Shown here in pieces: positions 10,871 to 20,135 of a stretch of 64,000 nt of DNA. Origin of the DNA: Mycogone perniciosa (lineage: Eukaryota; Ascomycota; Sordariomycetes; Hypocreales; Hypocreaceae); assembly GCA_025331125.1 (NCBI GenBank), contig JAOALB010000067.1, forward strand, positions 62,001-126,000, in the 5' to 3' direction. Both the position numbers and the translations under genes were made by a program. Numbering within the stretch: the stretch's first letter is position 1; each line of letters begins with the position of its first letter. Under the pieces are notes generated by a model. It was not told the DNA's origin. It saw only the letters and a list, made by a program, of their open reading frames with translations, and did no database searches.

Positions 10871-13250
10871 CCTTTAGTTATATCCAGGCCAGAACACCTC
10901 CAGGAACATGCCGCCCCTGCGTTCCCCAAGTAAAACCTTCGGCGAGTTCGTCAGATAGCAAAGGTTCAGAGGCTGCATCTCTTAGTCTCATGGTTTGAGA
11001 AGGTCTCTACTGCTGGAGCCTAGTATCACTATTGGACAGGCCATCGATAGTGCCAGTCTTCGTAGACGAGGTTATATCCTTTATATGTAATTTGTGGAAA
11101 GATATAGGCAGGGTGATAGGGATGAGGAAGTATAGGAAAGCCAACCCACAAGCGACCCTTGGTATTCTGTGTACTAGGGGTGAAGCTGCAAGACGAGGCG
11201 GTATGAAGACGCCGCCACCGCCCCGTCGTCGACAAGCCGACAGCTATCCTATCTGCGATCTCATTTATCTTAATACACTTAGCACAGGCTTTTAGCAGTA
11301 GGTAGAAGCCCTCGAATTAGCACAACAAGGTGAGCAAAGCACGATTGACATCCGAGAGCGAATATAGCTTAGTGCTACCCTCCATAGACCAGTCCGCCAG
11401 ATGCAATATTGTGTTGATAAGAATAATCTGATTCAGGGCTGTGTCTGACACGACTAGAATATAAGAGAGTGTTCGCGCTGTCTTGCAGACCCGTAGTGGG
11501 AGTGTCTTCCTCCTTGGAACAACATGATGGCATGTCAGCGACCCAATGGAAGACCAATCATGAACTCGACAGCTCAGCCGTGAGATGCATCATAGGATAT
11601 TCACCACTGATACCTTCTAATACTTCTTTAGCATTTGTCCAGCCGAAGATTTCGTTGGTGCTTGAGGGAGGCTCAGACTGAGTCTGCCCACCTTGGCGTT
11701 TCGGTTGGCGATTTATAATTTGCTAGTGTAGTTTTCGGTGGCTTCTACTGCTAGAGCGTACCGCCTCACTTTAGCAGCTACATGTGGAACATAATGCAGG
11801 TGAGATTGCCCGTGTAAGCTATAATATAAAATATAAAGTCTCAGAATGACTACGCCGAAAAAATCCCACAACCTCCCAAACTTATGCTTTTTTTTTTACC
11901 TTGATAGTGTTTTTCGCCAATCTCTGCATCATCCACTGCTAAACTGGAAGACCTCGAGGAAACGATACAAGGTTGGGCGCCCACTTCTAAAATAGAGGTC
12001 ATCCCTAGAAATTTCAGTCCTCAGCCACGAACGTCTCTTCCTAAATTAGTAGCTGAGCATAAGAAGACGATGAATGAGCCTGCGGAACTGAACGGGGAAA
12101 GAGAGTGGAAAGATGGGAGGATCCTTGCCGCACTGTAGGATACTGTTGGATGGATGAATTCTCGAAGAGCCAATACGCCCTTGGACCACGACGCAACTCC
12201 CATTCGTGCAATAATCGCTACGTTTAGGAAGATTAATGCCGAGGGCACAAAACGCAGAGCCGATATGGTGGAACCATTTTGCCGGCTTCGTGGGTGTTGC
12301 GCAGCCATAAGCAATCGAAATAAGTCTTGAGGGTCGCCCGCCCTTGGTGCCAGCTTATAATAGATCGCGATGGTCCAGGCTTCGGCACAAGCACAGTTAT
12401 GACGAGCATTATGGTTGCCGTGGTCGGTCTCTGTTGTTGGACGACTTTTAGCACCAGAAGTCCCATCTCAGCTTGCGCTAGTTCCGAAGCGCCCGCCTGG
12501 AAGGAATCCAACCAGGTCCAATGCAGTTCTGCTGTCGCTAGGCGGCTAACCATGCTCTTTAACAGGTGCAGTTTTGGCACTCAGCAGAACAAACTCCCAG
12601 CTTGCCAGCGGTTGAAGCCGCCCAAGCCGCCCGTGCTTTAAACCAACATCTGCTTGCCAAGGCTACGGCGCGTACGGCACTTTTGTTGCCAGCGCTCCTG
12701 ATCTCAGTTGGGCGACTGGAAGGGCCCATTGTCGCAGTCTACCTACTATTTATATAATATGCATATGAGAACATGAAATCAGCCAACACACAAGACTAGC
12801 GGCGAAAGGGCGCCAAAGGCCGGGCGAAGTCCAATACAATGCTCTGAGTGCTGGGCATTCGAAACCAATATGGGCCCTACTCCTTAGCCAAGTCACCTAT
12901 AATATCTAAATCAAGATACTAACCGCTTCAATGCCGGCCGCTGATGGGGTAGACCCTCAAGTCAAGGCAAGAGAGTAGGGAAATAAATAGTTTGCCTTCC
13001 CCCTAGATATATAGGCCATCAAAGTGTTTCAATATTTCTGCATCCCGGCATCTTATCCTTCATTACAAGAAGTTTTTCGTCCATTCGATAGATACCGCCT
13101 GCCAAAGCCTATCAGCTCCCAAACAAGCCAAAGGTGGGTGTCATACAAACCCGAGTATCAAAAAGGCTCCCAGCTTACAAACTTGTCGTCCTAGATGTCG
13201 TTGTCTTCCTCTCAGGTGCACGAGGTCAGAAGATGGAGGATCGTGAACAG
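10871..13250. other. Normal-composition stretch without a recognisable gene
   Basis: GC content is normal here but I recognise no protein family on either strand. Minus-strand frames at 12021-12314 (97 codons, hydrophobic patches) and 12233-12580 (115 codons) overlap in different phases, and a plus-strand frame covers 12327-12641. None has a motif, and codon texture does not clearly favour any of them. A 70-codon plus frame at 11469 and an 87-codon frame at 11032 also lack features. It may hold decayed genes. A T10 tract lies near 11889. Confidence 0.35.
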
Positions 13251-13270
13251 GGAGTATATGGAGCTCTCAG

Positions 13271-13800
13271 ATGGGCGCAGGTACTCCCGCAAGGCCGACC
13301 TCAAGACGGGTAAGATGGGCGAGTGGACGGAAGCATCGCGACACTAGTGGCCTTTCGTTATCAGTCATTGAGCCGAAGAAGTTGTACCTCGTGCTGCAGG
13401 AGCAAGCTGAAGGCGAGCCTATGCACTGGTCTCTCTTCATCAGCCGTGGAAGGTATGGCAGGTCAAGGGAGATGCGCTGTACATGAGCTATCAGCATGCC
13501 GATGATGTCGATCTTTTCAAGTCCGGCTCATACAAAACGTCTTACGCGTTGAACTCTAATCTGAGCAAGAGCCAAGAGAAGGAGATTGAAGACGCCGTGG
13601 AGAAGGAGCAGCCGCCGCGCGCCAGCGACCAGCGCACTGTGAAAGAAAATTGTCAGGGCTGGACAATCCGCGTACTTCGGCGCCTCGAGAAGAAGAGCGT
13701 TGTGAAGAAGGAAAGTATTGACTGGATTGAGAAGAGTCTCAAGGAGCCGGTCAGGAGGTACAACGGTGGTAACGGGGAAGTCGCTGGGGTGATCTTTTAG
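13271..13800 (+). pseudogene. Frameshifted small fungal gene of the HWxLF...NCQ.W family
   Basis: Two adjacent frames together read KKLYLVLQEQAEGEPMHWSL then, after a one-base shift near 13445, WKVWQVKGDALYMSY and onward to a stop at 13800. The second part contains KENCQGWTIRVLRRLE. This is the pattern of a widespread uncharacterised fungal family of about 150-180 residues, with an N-terminal H-W-x-L/I-F block and a C-terminal N-C-Q-x-W block. The shift cannot be explained by a normal-sized intron, so I call it a pseudogene. A sequencing error remains possible, in which case the gene is intact. It ends 43 bp before the tail of the kinase gene on the other strand. Confidence 0.55.
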
Positions 13801-13842
13801 CTGCGGGTAGAGATACGCTGGCAAGATGGTTGCGGCGAGGGC

Positions 13843-14668
13843 TTAACCTGAAAACTGTTGAATATGAGCTGGTTTGGGAGCTTCTGGCTTCGTACGCTTC
13901 ATCCAAGCCATCCAATCGCGGTCAGAAGATGGCTTCATCATTCTGGCGTATTCCCAATAGTCAGGATACCATCCCGCACTCTCCCAGTCGATAAGACCCA
14001 ATATCCGGCCGTCCTTATCCACCATAATATTCCGCGGAGCAATGTCCCCGTGCGTGAAGACAGCCTTGTTTGAATGGGGGAGCATGCTAGGCAGGTCCTT
14101 GCCATCGGCATACGAGAGTCCATTGAACTTCACGTACCGGGCGAATATGCGGTCGCGCAGGGCCGCATCGTCGTGAAGCGGTGGTGGTGTGTCTTTTTTA
14201 TCGCCTAGGAGCGGGTCTAAAGTCGGAGAGCCATCGGCAGTGCAGTAGAAGGAAGCGTCGAGGTGTGCCGGACGGGGGACGGCGCGGATCTTCTCCACGA
14301 GACTCCAAATGTCACGGCAGATGCGCTCCTTTGCCGTGTCGTTGAGCGAATCCCACACAGAATCGAGACCGTCGCCTGGTAAGAAACTCATATATATCTG
14401 GCCCATGGGAAAGCCATTAGAAAGGCCGAACCAGGAGTGATAGACGTGGGGGGCGGGAACTGAAGGCGCATGCTCTCTGACGAGACGGATTGCCGCTTCC
14501 TCGTTAGGTCGCACCCTGGCGCCCCATTTCAGGACGACATCGGGCTCGAGCTGCGTGACTTCACATCCCCACTGCTTCGCAAGAGTACGCGGCTCCATCT
14601 CTTCGGGATCCGAGGCTATACGCTATCAGCAAGCGTGCGACATTGATTCTAGGGGTCTTACCGGACAT
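13843..14668 (-). CDS. Aminoglycoside-phosphotransferase (APH)-like kinase
   Basis: The large exon encodes a protein-kinase-like small-molecule phosphotransferase of the APH/choline-kinase fold. Near residue 190 it has HGDIAPRNIMVD (catalytic loop with the base Asp and metal-binding Asn) and about 10 residues later IDWESAGWYPDYWEY (metal-binding Asp). The N-lobe has a VLKWG lysine block. A better start than the in-frame ATG at 14598 is the ATG at 14668. It encodes MS and one base, then a 46-bp intron (14661-14616, GTAAGA...TATAG) joins it to SDPEEMEPRT in frame. The family is large in fungi and its substrates are mostly unknown; it is not evidence of drug resistance. No stops or frame breaks are seen, so it is probably functional. 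Confidence 0.8.
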
Positions 14669-14762
14669 GGTTGGCAAGTTAAAGTGTATATGCGGACTGC
14701 GACAGATATAGGGATTCTAGGACTACAAAACCAGAGGGATCTGAAGATAAAATGAATAAGGC

Positions 14763-14824
14763 TAGAGCCCACCCCTAGTTATCGAACTTGCCCGAGGTTT
14801 TGCCGACTCGGCCCTTCGTTGTCT
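14763..14824 (+). repeat. Direct repeat, left copy
   Basis: About 60 bp (CCCACCCCTAGTTATCGAAC onward, through CTTCGTTGTCTG) recur in mutated form at 15686-15743. The differences are mostly C-to-T or G-to-A, as RIP would give. The two copies flank the 5S composite repeat, locus B. Confidence 0.6.
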
Positions 14825-15059
14825 GCTTGGCCGGCTACGATGGAGTACTGCTTAATGCAACAGGGGCGTATGCCGCATCTATCCTGAGGTCGGGGTGTAA
14901 ATAACACAGAAATGACCCATAAGAGGAAAAGGGGCTTATGGGAGAAAAGCTTCTTCACGAAAGGAAGAAGACGGCAGGAACAGATCAGTCAATTCAGCAT
15001 CATAATAATAAATTGACACTATCGTACGGAGTACTGTAATCGCCACTCCCGTGTATCCA

Positions 15060-15462
15060 AAATATGCACTGGAGGGGGTGTGCGCCTAATAGCTGGCCAT
15101 ACCTGCCTGGGATGCAAGTACACTACGGAGTACTCCGTACCGACATCGGAACGGCCGCTCTGTATAAAACGGTGGCAGTGCAAGCTCCGTTTTTTTTTGG
15201 TTAGGTTAGGTGACTTGATGTTAGACTTGATGGTGGTACAAAGTACTGAAATCTTAGCGCGGGGTTCATTTTCCTCCAAAAACAGAATTATGCGACTCTA
15301 AATTTATAGTCTTGGGAGGCAAAAAATGGAAGACTTCAAACTCAAGAAAAGAGCTTGACAGGATCCCGTATATTCCAATGGATATGGTCGTATGTGTCAG
15401 TTTGTCTCACAACCCACACTATATCCACAGACCTTCCTATATCAACTAGGAATGCAAAAAGA
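15060..15462 (-). repeat. 5S half-gene fusion repeat, locus B
   Basis: On the minus strand a 5' 5S fragment (15395 down to 15361) stops inside the GGATCC region. It then continues into a non-5S stretch with CAAGCTCTTTTCTTGAGTTT and a CCTCCAAAAAC-complement block, a 9-base A/T run near 15192, and the perfect palindrome TACGGAGTACTCCGTA at 15124-15139. The same fusion occurs at loci A and C. Spacer 15396-15462 separates it from the full 5S copy. 5S pseudogenes that keep the 5' half and swap the 3' half have been described in Aspergillus nidulans; whether the joined sequence is homologous is not known to me. Confidence 0.65.
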
Positions 15463-15581
15463 ACATACAACAGCCGGTGTTCGCTGGTGGTCACCCACCC
15501 AACTACTAATCTGCCGGTTAGTGGCTTGTCTATGGGGGAGCGGACGGGACCCCGAATTCTCCACCACCTATGGTCGTATGT
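15463..15581 (-). rRNA. 5S rRNA gene copy (probably complete)
   Basis: This is 119 bp. On the minus strand it starts ACATACGACCATAGG, keeps CCGTCCGCTC, then GTAGTTGGGTGGGTGACCAC and CAGCGAA, and ends GGCTGTTGTATGT. The ends pair as helix I. The middle region differs from the usual Eurotiales 5S, but paired segments look compensated. A T5 run follows at once, as expected for an RNA polymerase III terminator. It may be a functional variant or a young pseudogene. Fungal 5S genes are often dispersed, which fits. Confidence 0.65.
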
Positions 15582-15685
15582 GGTTGGTGATGACTTTAGT
15601 CCACCTATCATTATCCTCAACACCGTCCATAGAAAATACCTAAAAGAAAATCATCAAAAAACATACAATGGAAGAGCGGACAGAG

Positions 15686-15743
15686 AGTCTACCCTAATCA
15701 TTGAACCTCCCCGAAATTTTACTGACCTGGCCCTCCGTTATCT
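15686..15743 (+). repeat. Direct repeat, right copy
   Basis: This is a mutated match to 14763-14824. Just before it, AACATACAATGGAAGAGCGG looks like a 5S copy with its centre deleted. Confidence 0.55.
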
Positions 15744-16429
15744 GATAAAAACTAAGTATAGCATCGAACTTCACACTCCAATAACTTCTCCAATACGAAA
15801 TACTGGCAATTGGTTCCTGATTACTCCGTGCAGAATATATATCAGTTCATTACTTATCTTTAGTGCTATCACATGACATTATTCACTAGTCATTGACGCT
15901 GTATTGCGCAGCGGTGACACGTGTAGAGAGGGTTTCAGACGTTTGATCGAGGAGGATGATCGTGATTAACTAAAATAGCTGCTGCTGCTTGAAATGCAAC
16001 AATTTAAGTTGTTATCATGATAATGCTGATGTTGCAGTGATCGAATACGGGATGATATTTTTGTTTATATATACAATATAGCGCAAATAGAAGTAATCTA
16101 GGAGGTGTTCCGCTTTTATAGTTGTTCTAGAGTTTTACAGGCCAACTAGAAGACTTTGTCTTTTAGTCGTATTAGTTGGTTCACGAAGTCCCCGCCAACG
16201 AGTAACTAAAATGGCTTGTTTTCGAACCACTCTAATAAGCCGAGATACAGTTGGATGGCAGTGAACGGCGCGAATTTGTTGCCTGACGCATCTCTGCCCA
16301 GTCAATAGGGATTAAAGCCACGAAAAAAAGAGTTAAGGGTGAATAAAGGATTTTTTGAATTCATTGTGGATTAAAAAGAATGCTCATTGGCGATTGAAAA
16401 AGAGATTCAGTAAAAGAGCAAAAAAGAGG
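15744..16429. other. No gene seen; short hairpin repeat at 16150-16204
   Basis: I see no protein-coding signal. At 16150-16204 a small hairpin (AAGAC-TTT-GTCTT) is followed by TAGTTGGTTCACGAAGTCCC, matching the block at 4007-4062 (hairpin AAAGAC-GAA-GTCTTT). It is probably a fragment of a short interspersed or MITE-like repeat. Confidence 0.5.
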
Positions 16430-16990
16430 ACATAGAACAGCTAACGGCAGGATGCTAAGGACAAGCAAGGGCCGCTACGGAATATCTGGCTCTTTTAACG
16501 TAGCACTAATGGTTTTAAGCTGCTGTTCAACTGCTTCTCCGTCGCTAGCAGTGGCTCAAAGCTACATATCGTTTCATCCTAGGATCTCTCGCTGCTTGGA
16601 GACGGTGGTATTGCTTCGTGGTGACGAGGCGAAGGCAAGGTACTGCGGTCGGGCCGACATCTGACAGACGCTTAGGGAGGTATATGTTATCTTTTGGAGC
16701 GGGAACGTCGTCAAAAGACCTAGCTAAAAGCTCACGCAAACGTTTCACCGATAGGGCGGATAAGAGCTCGTGCGAGAAAGGTATCCGTGTAATGTTGAAC
16801 CAGGATGCGCAAAGGTATACCTTGCAGCTTTCTCAAGGTTGATCAAAGACCAAAATCTCCTCATCTCTGGGAGTGCATACACACGTACATGTACTGCTTC
16901 ATACATTGACAGCTGCCAAGGCTGAACAAAATGAAATAACAAGTTGTAAATGATGTCCCGAAAGCAGTTGTGGCAGTTGTGAAGCACTCT
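16430..16990 (-). pseudogene. HET-domain gene relic
   Basis: Minus-strand pieces read RLRELLARSFDDVPAPK, then LPKRLSDVG, CLRLVTT and RYVALSHC. That is the standard entry into the HET (heterokaryon incompatibility) domain, which normally continues with WG. Here the next codon is TAG, as expected from TGG after G-to-A change. Beyond it, in another frame, EAVEQQLKTISATLKEPDIP matches the region that usually precedes the TFQDAV block. The frame is broken at least twice and the rest of the protein is missing. HET proteins trigger cell death after fusion of unlike strains and often occur as pseudogenes near repeats. Confidence 0.65.
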
Positions 16991-17036
16991 TTAGGAGATT
17001 GGTCTATGGTAATCAGAATAATCTATATCCAAGTTC

Positions 17037-18410
17037 CGCTTGTGCTGGGTGCGGGCTCCCCTTCGAGGATCCCTTGATGACCCCAAGACCCTTCGCCATG
17101 ATGGCTCCGCTGATGTCTCCAGCGATTATGCTCTCCAGGTAGACTGTATTTTGCAGTGCTTCAATGATGTTTTTTAGGTCTTCGCTGAAAAGCCTTCTAC
17201 AACTGAGAGTAACGCTAGAGATGTTCTCGAAAGTTCGTTGACAAAAGGATCCTCCAATTGACTCAAGGATAAATGTGAGATGAAATTTCTTTCATAAGCT
17301 TTCCCAAGATTCTTTTCTGGCCAGAGGGTAAGGCTTGGACGGTCATTTATAGAATACGAACATAAGATCCATGTAATGATTACATCAAGTCTACGCCATT
17401 CAGTACAATAATCTGGACCTCCTCCATCTTCGGCAACTGCATGACCAGGGCATTGATCGATATTGACCCCAGATGATTCTTCCGGGACATATCTTCGTCC
17501 GTCCCGCTGGTCGAGGGATTATAACTGCAAGGATATCCAAATGATTTGGCGATGCCTACGAGGCACTCATCTTCCCCTGCCTACTGCCAATCGGTCTAGT
17601 TGGCTTGGAAATCACCGTATGGCTCTGAGTGGCGGCTATGGGATGTGACAAACTAACAATATTATTAGAGTAATGTTCTCGGGAAATGAAGGCCAGAAGC
17701 AGGCAGCAACATACCTCAAGCTGTTTATGCAGCTCATTCATACCAATGCCCAAACGGATAAGCCTCTCGCCGGCCGCTCCGTCAAAGTCAAACCATTTAA
17801 TATGCTCCTCATCATACCATCCAATTATCTGTCTTTCCCGCCCCTCATACTCCACCAGCAGCCCTATAGGCAGATAAATTATACGCACGGAGACTATATC
17901 AGCGACAGCACCGCTTACGCCAATATAGACGCTAAGCCAGCGCAAGGACTCAACTGCTCCTCACTTATGCCTAATATAAGAGCCTCTTGTGGGGTAAAGG
18001 GGATGGATATAAAGCTTTAATACCCAGTTGTAAACGGCAGGGAGCGGATGTGTGGGAGAAAGACAGACTTTAGGTTTCCAGAGCAGCTTCTCGGCGTCTG
18101 CCATAGGCGGGTTAGTTGCATTTTTATCATAAGCTCATGCAAGGAGACCAAACCTGGAAAAGCTTTAGGGATCTGTTTTGGCCTATTAAACCGATAAATG
18201 TTTTTGATGGTAACACTGAGAGGGGTCTTTTGTACCTGTCGGCCAACCCCACTGCATGTATGGCGCCAGCAGTTGTGTAAATAGTAATACCTATGGTCCA
18301 AGCCGTGTAATCTACGTCTCCCCCGGAAGCACAAATTAAGTATTATGCCGCCAAGTATCAAAGTCATTCCTCGGCTCCTGTCACTAGGTAGGACGCTAAT
18401 AATATCCATT
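17037..18410 (-). pseudogene. Degraded gene(s) of an uncharacterised fungal family
   Basis: A run of minus-strand frames looks coding but contains stops. One piece (17720-17945) reads LRWLSVYIGVSGAVADIVSV, then LLVEYEGRE and FDFDGAAGERLIRLGIGMN. This resembles the IDGPGGE... block seen in many uncharacterised, often F-box-linked, fungal proteins. After a possible GTATGT intron, a second piece (17404-17590) carries CLVGIAKSFG and KNHLGSISI, the usual end of that module, but with two TAG stops before it. A third open stretch (17037-17290) has SIIAGDISGAIMAKGLGVIK and belongs to no family I know. The stops fit C-to-T change. Confidence 0.4.
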
Positions 18411-18457
18411 CTCCTACTATCCGTTTATGAATTACCAAAGAGACAGTCATTCAGACC

Positions 18458-18750
18458 TGTCAACCTCGGTAACGGATAGTTCCACATCACGGCATATTCT
18501 TTCATTCCAACAAACATTTCTTGATTCACAACTAGCTTGCAACAGCCGGATCTGTAAGTCAATGCCGATATTATGATAACTGGATTTCCTAGATTTCTTA
18601 AGTCCGGATGGTCATGATCAATTAGTTAGTAAGTTTTTATGTATTTAAGCAGCAGCTTTTCCCGCCCAACTTGGGATCAGCAAGAGTGTCGAATTCTATC
18701 ATTTTATGCACCTACAAATGAGCCCTCATACTGTTGACCTGTGATTGATA
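18458..18750 (+). mobile_element. Solo LTR, family 1, copy 2, with target duplication
   Basis: This 293-bp unit starts TGTCAACCTCGG and ends GTGATTGATA. It is flanked by perfect 5-bp direct repeats AGACC (18453-18457 and 18751-18755), the mark of integrase-mediated insertion. The interior was lost by LTR-LTR recombination. Confidence 0.85.
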
Positions 18751-18755
18751 AGACC

Positions 18756-19155
18756 AATGCCAACAAGAGCACCATCTAAGTTCCAGTGGACTGAGAGAGA
18801 CGCGCCTATATTAATATTATCCCAACTCTTCATACAAAAATAGCTTTCTTGCTTTTCGCTTTTCATTTAAAGCGGGCTCGGTAGAAGGGTCGGAGGCAGT
18901 TATCGGTTTACGACGTGACTCCTGATCCACAGCCCTATCTCCCTAGATGGAGGTTACTCTTTGTCTTAGTTGCCCGGCGCAGCGGTATACAAATCAACTA
19001 AGTGGCACGCAACGCCCCAAATTCGTTTTCTATTAGTAAGACTAAGCAAAGTTCCGCTTTAGGTGTTTTCAAGACTAGTCTTGCCAGTATTATAGAACGA
19101 CTACTTCTTAAGAGCACTGCTTAGAGCGCTGTCGCTGATATTATTTGGTATAGAG
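18756..19155. other. No gene seen
   Basis: I find no recognisable coding or repeat structure here. The stretch lies between the solo LTR and the 3' end of the next minus-strand frame. Translation past that frame's stop (19156) gives only short pieces, so I cannot extend it. Confidence 0.4.
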
Positions 19156-19554
19156 TCAATCTCCTAAAACCATAGATATGTCTCTCGGATTATCGAATAG
19201 GTTGCTGAGCTCGATGTAGGGTGTCTCTTCCTCATTCTCACCGTAGAAGATACAAGATTGAAACGGTGCCCTCCCTTCTTCAAGGTTGTAGCTGAGGACT
19301 TGTGCACTCTTCAGCCAGCGGCTTTCCTTTAGTGGGATCGCTGCGTCATCGTAACAACAATCTAGTTCGTATTCGTGGTCCGCTTCATCTGAATCTGCTG
19401 CATGTTCACCGTCGTCGCCATCTTTGCCATTACCGTCCTCTACTCGCGTAATATTTTGTCCGTGTGCCTTTTCGGGAGGGACATCTTCACCGCTAAATTG
19501 TAACCCACCGAAGGGTGCGGCACAGAATGCACGGTAGACGTCCCATTCGCCCAT
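19156..19554 (-). CDS. Hypothetical protein, N-terminal part of an Aspergillus F-box-associated family
   Basis: A 132-codon frame begins MGEWDVYRAFCAAPFGGLQF. Proteins starting with a similar MG.WDVYCA.C..PFG block form a large uncharacterised family in aspergilli, usually 400-600 residues and often with an F-box. Later RWLKSAQVLSYNLE fits the same family (W-L..VR.LGYN). Residues 35-75 are an acidic, low-complexity linker. The frame ends after DNPRDISMVLGD, far short of family length, and I could not continue it in other frames. It is therefore either an intron-containing gene with an unseen 3' part or, more likely, a truncated copy. Confidence 0.5.
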   Translation of the reverse strand: MGEWDVYRAFCAAPFGGLQFSGEDVPPEKAHGQNITRVEDGNGKDGDDGEHAADSDEADHEYELDCCYDDAAIPLKESRWLKSAQVLSYNLEEGRAPFQSCIFYGENEEETPYIELSNLFDNPRDISMVLGD

Positions 19555-20135
19555 GTTGAATGTGATAGCGTGTTAACGCGTTGAGCTGTCTAGTTAAGGA
19601 GAAATCATGATGTTTGCCAGGTAAGGTGGCCCAGCAAAGAGTTACATGGGTGAGTGGGTTTATGCTAGGCTGCTGTCCCCGGCAGTTTCTCTGTGACTAA
19701 AATCTCTCCGCAAACAACCAGACTGTTTCTGAAACCTACGACAAAATCAAAAGAAATAGGGCCAAGAACTCCACCAGGCTTTGGCATATTGGCAACTGTC
19801 TGGGGGTCTTGTGGCAGTACCTACTGCGTATTGCTTCGTATTCCGTAGCACCACGTTTATACTTGAAGCCTAAATTTATTATTGGCGATAATTGTACCCA
19901 TTGGTAGGACCTTCAGTGCCTAACGGGTGCACACTCGTAATCATGGACAAAGAAATGGAAGCCGAACCATGAAAAAGAGTAGTATAAAAATATTGTATCT
20001 TATAGATTCCCAACACATATTAATAGGGGAGAGAAGTTGGTGGTTGACATAGAGAACAGAAGCCATCCGAGTAACTCTTCACACATCACGCCATACCTGA
20101 TATCAAATGAGCGTTTCTATACCAGCAGAACCTCA
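19555..20135. other. Intergenic, no gene seen
   Basis: It lies upstream of the minus-strand hypothetical gene and downstream of the rhodopsin-like gene's stop. It presumably holds the former's promoter and the latter's terminator. No repeat or protein signal was recognised. Confidence 0.4.

Noticed and set aside
15355..15876. 173-codon plus-strand frame over the 5S locus
   Set aside because: It overlaps a 5S gene and its spacer on the other strand; the protein is a translation of antisense 5S.
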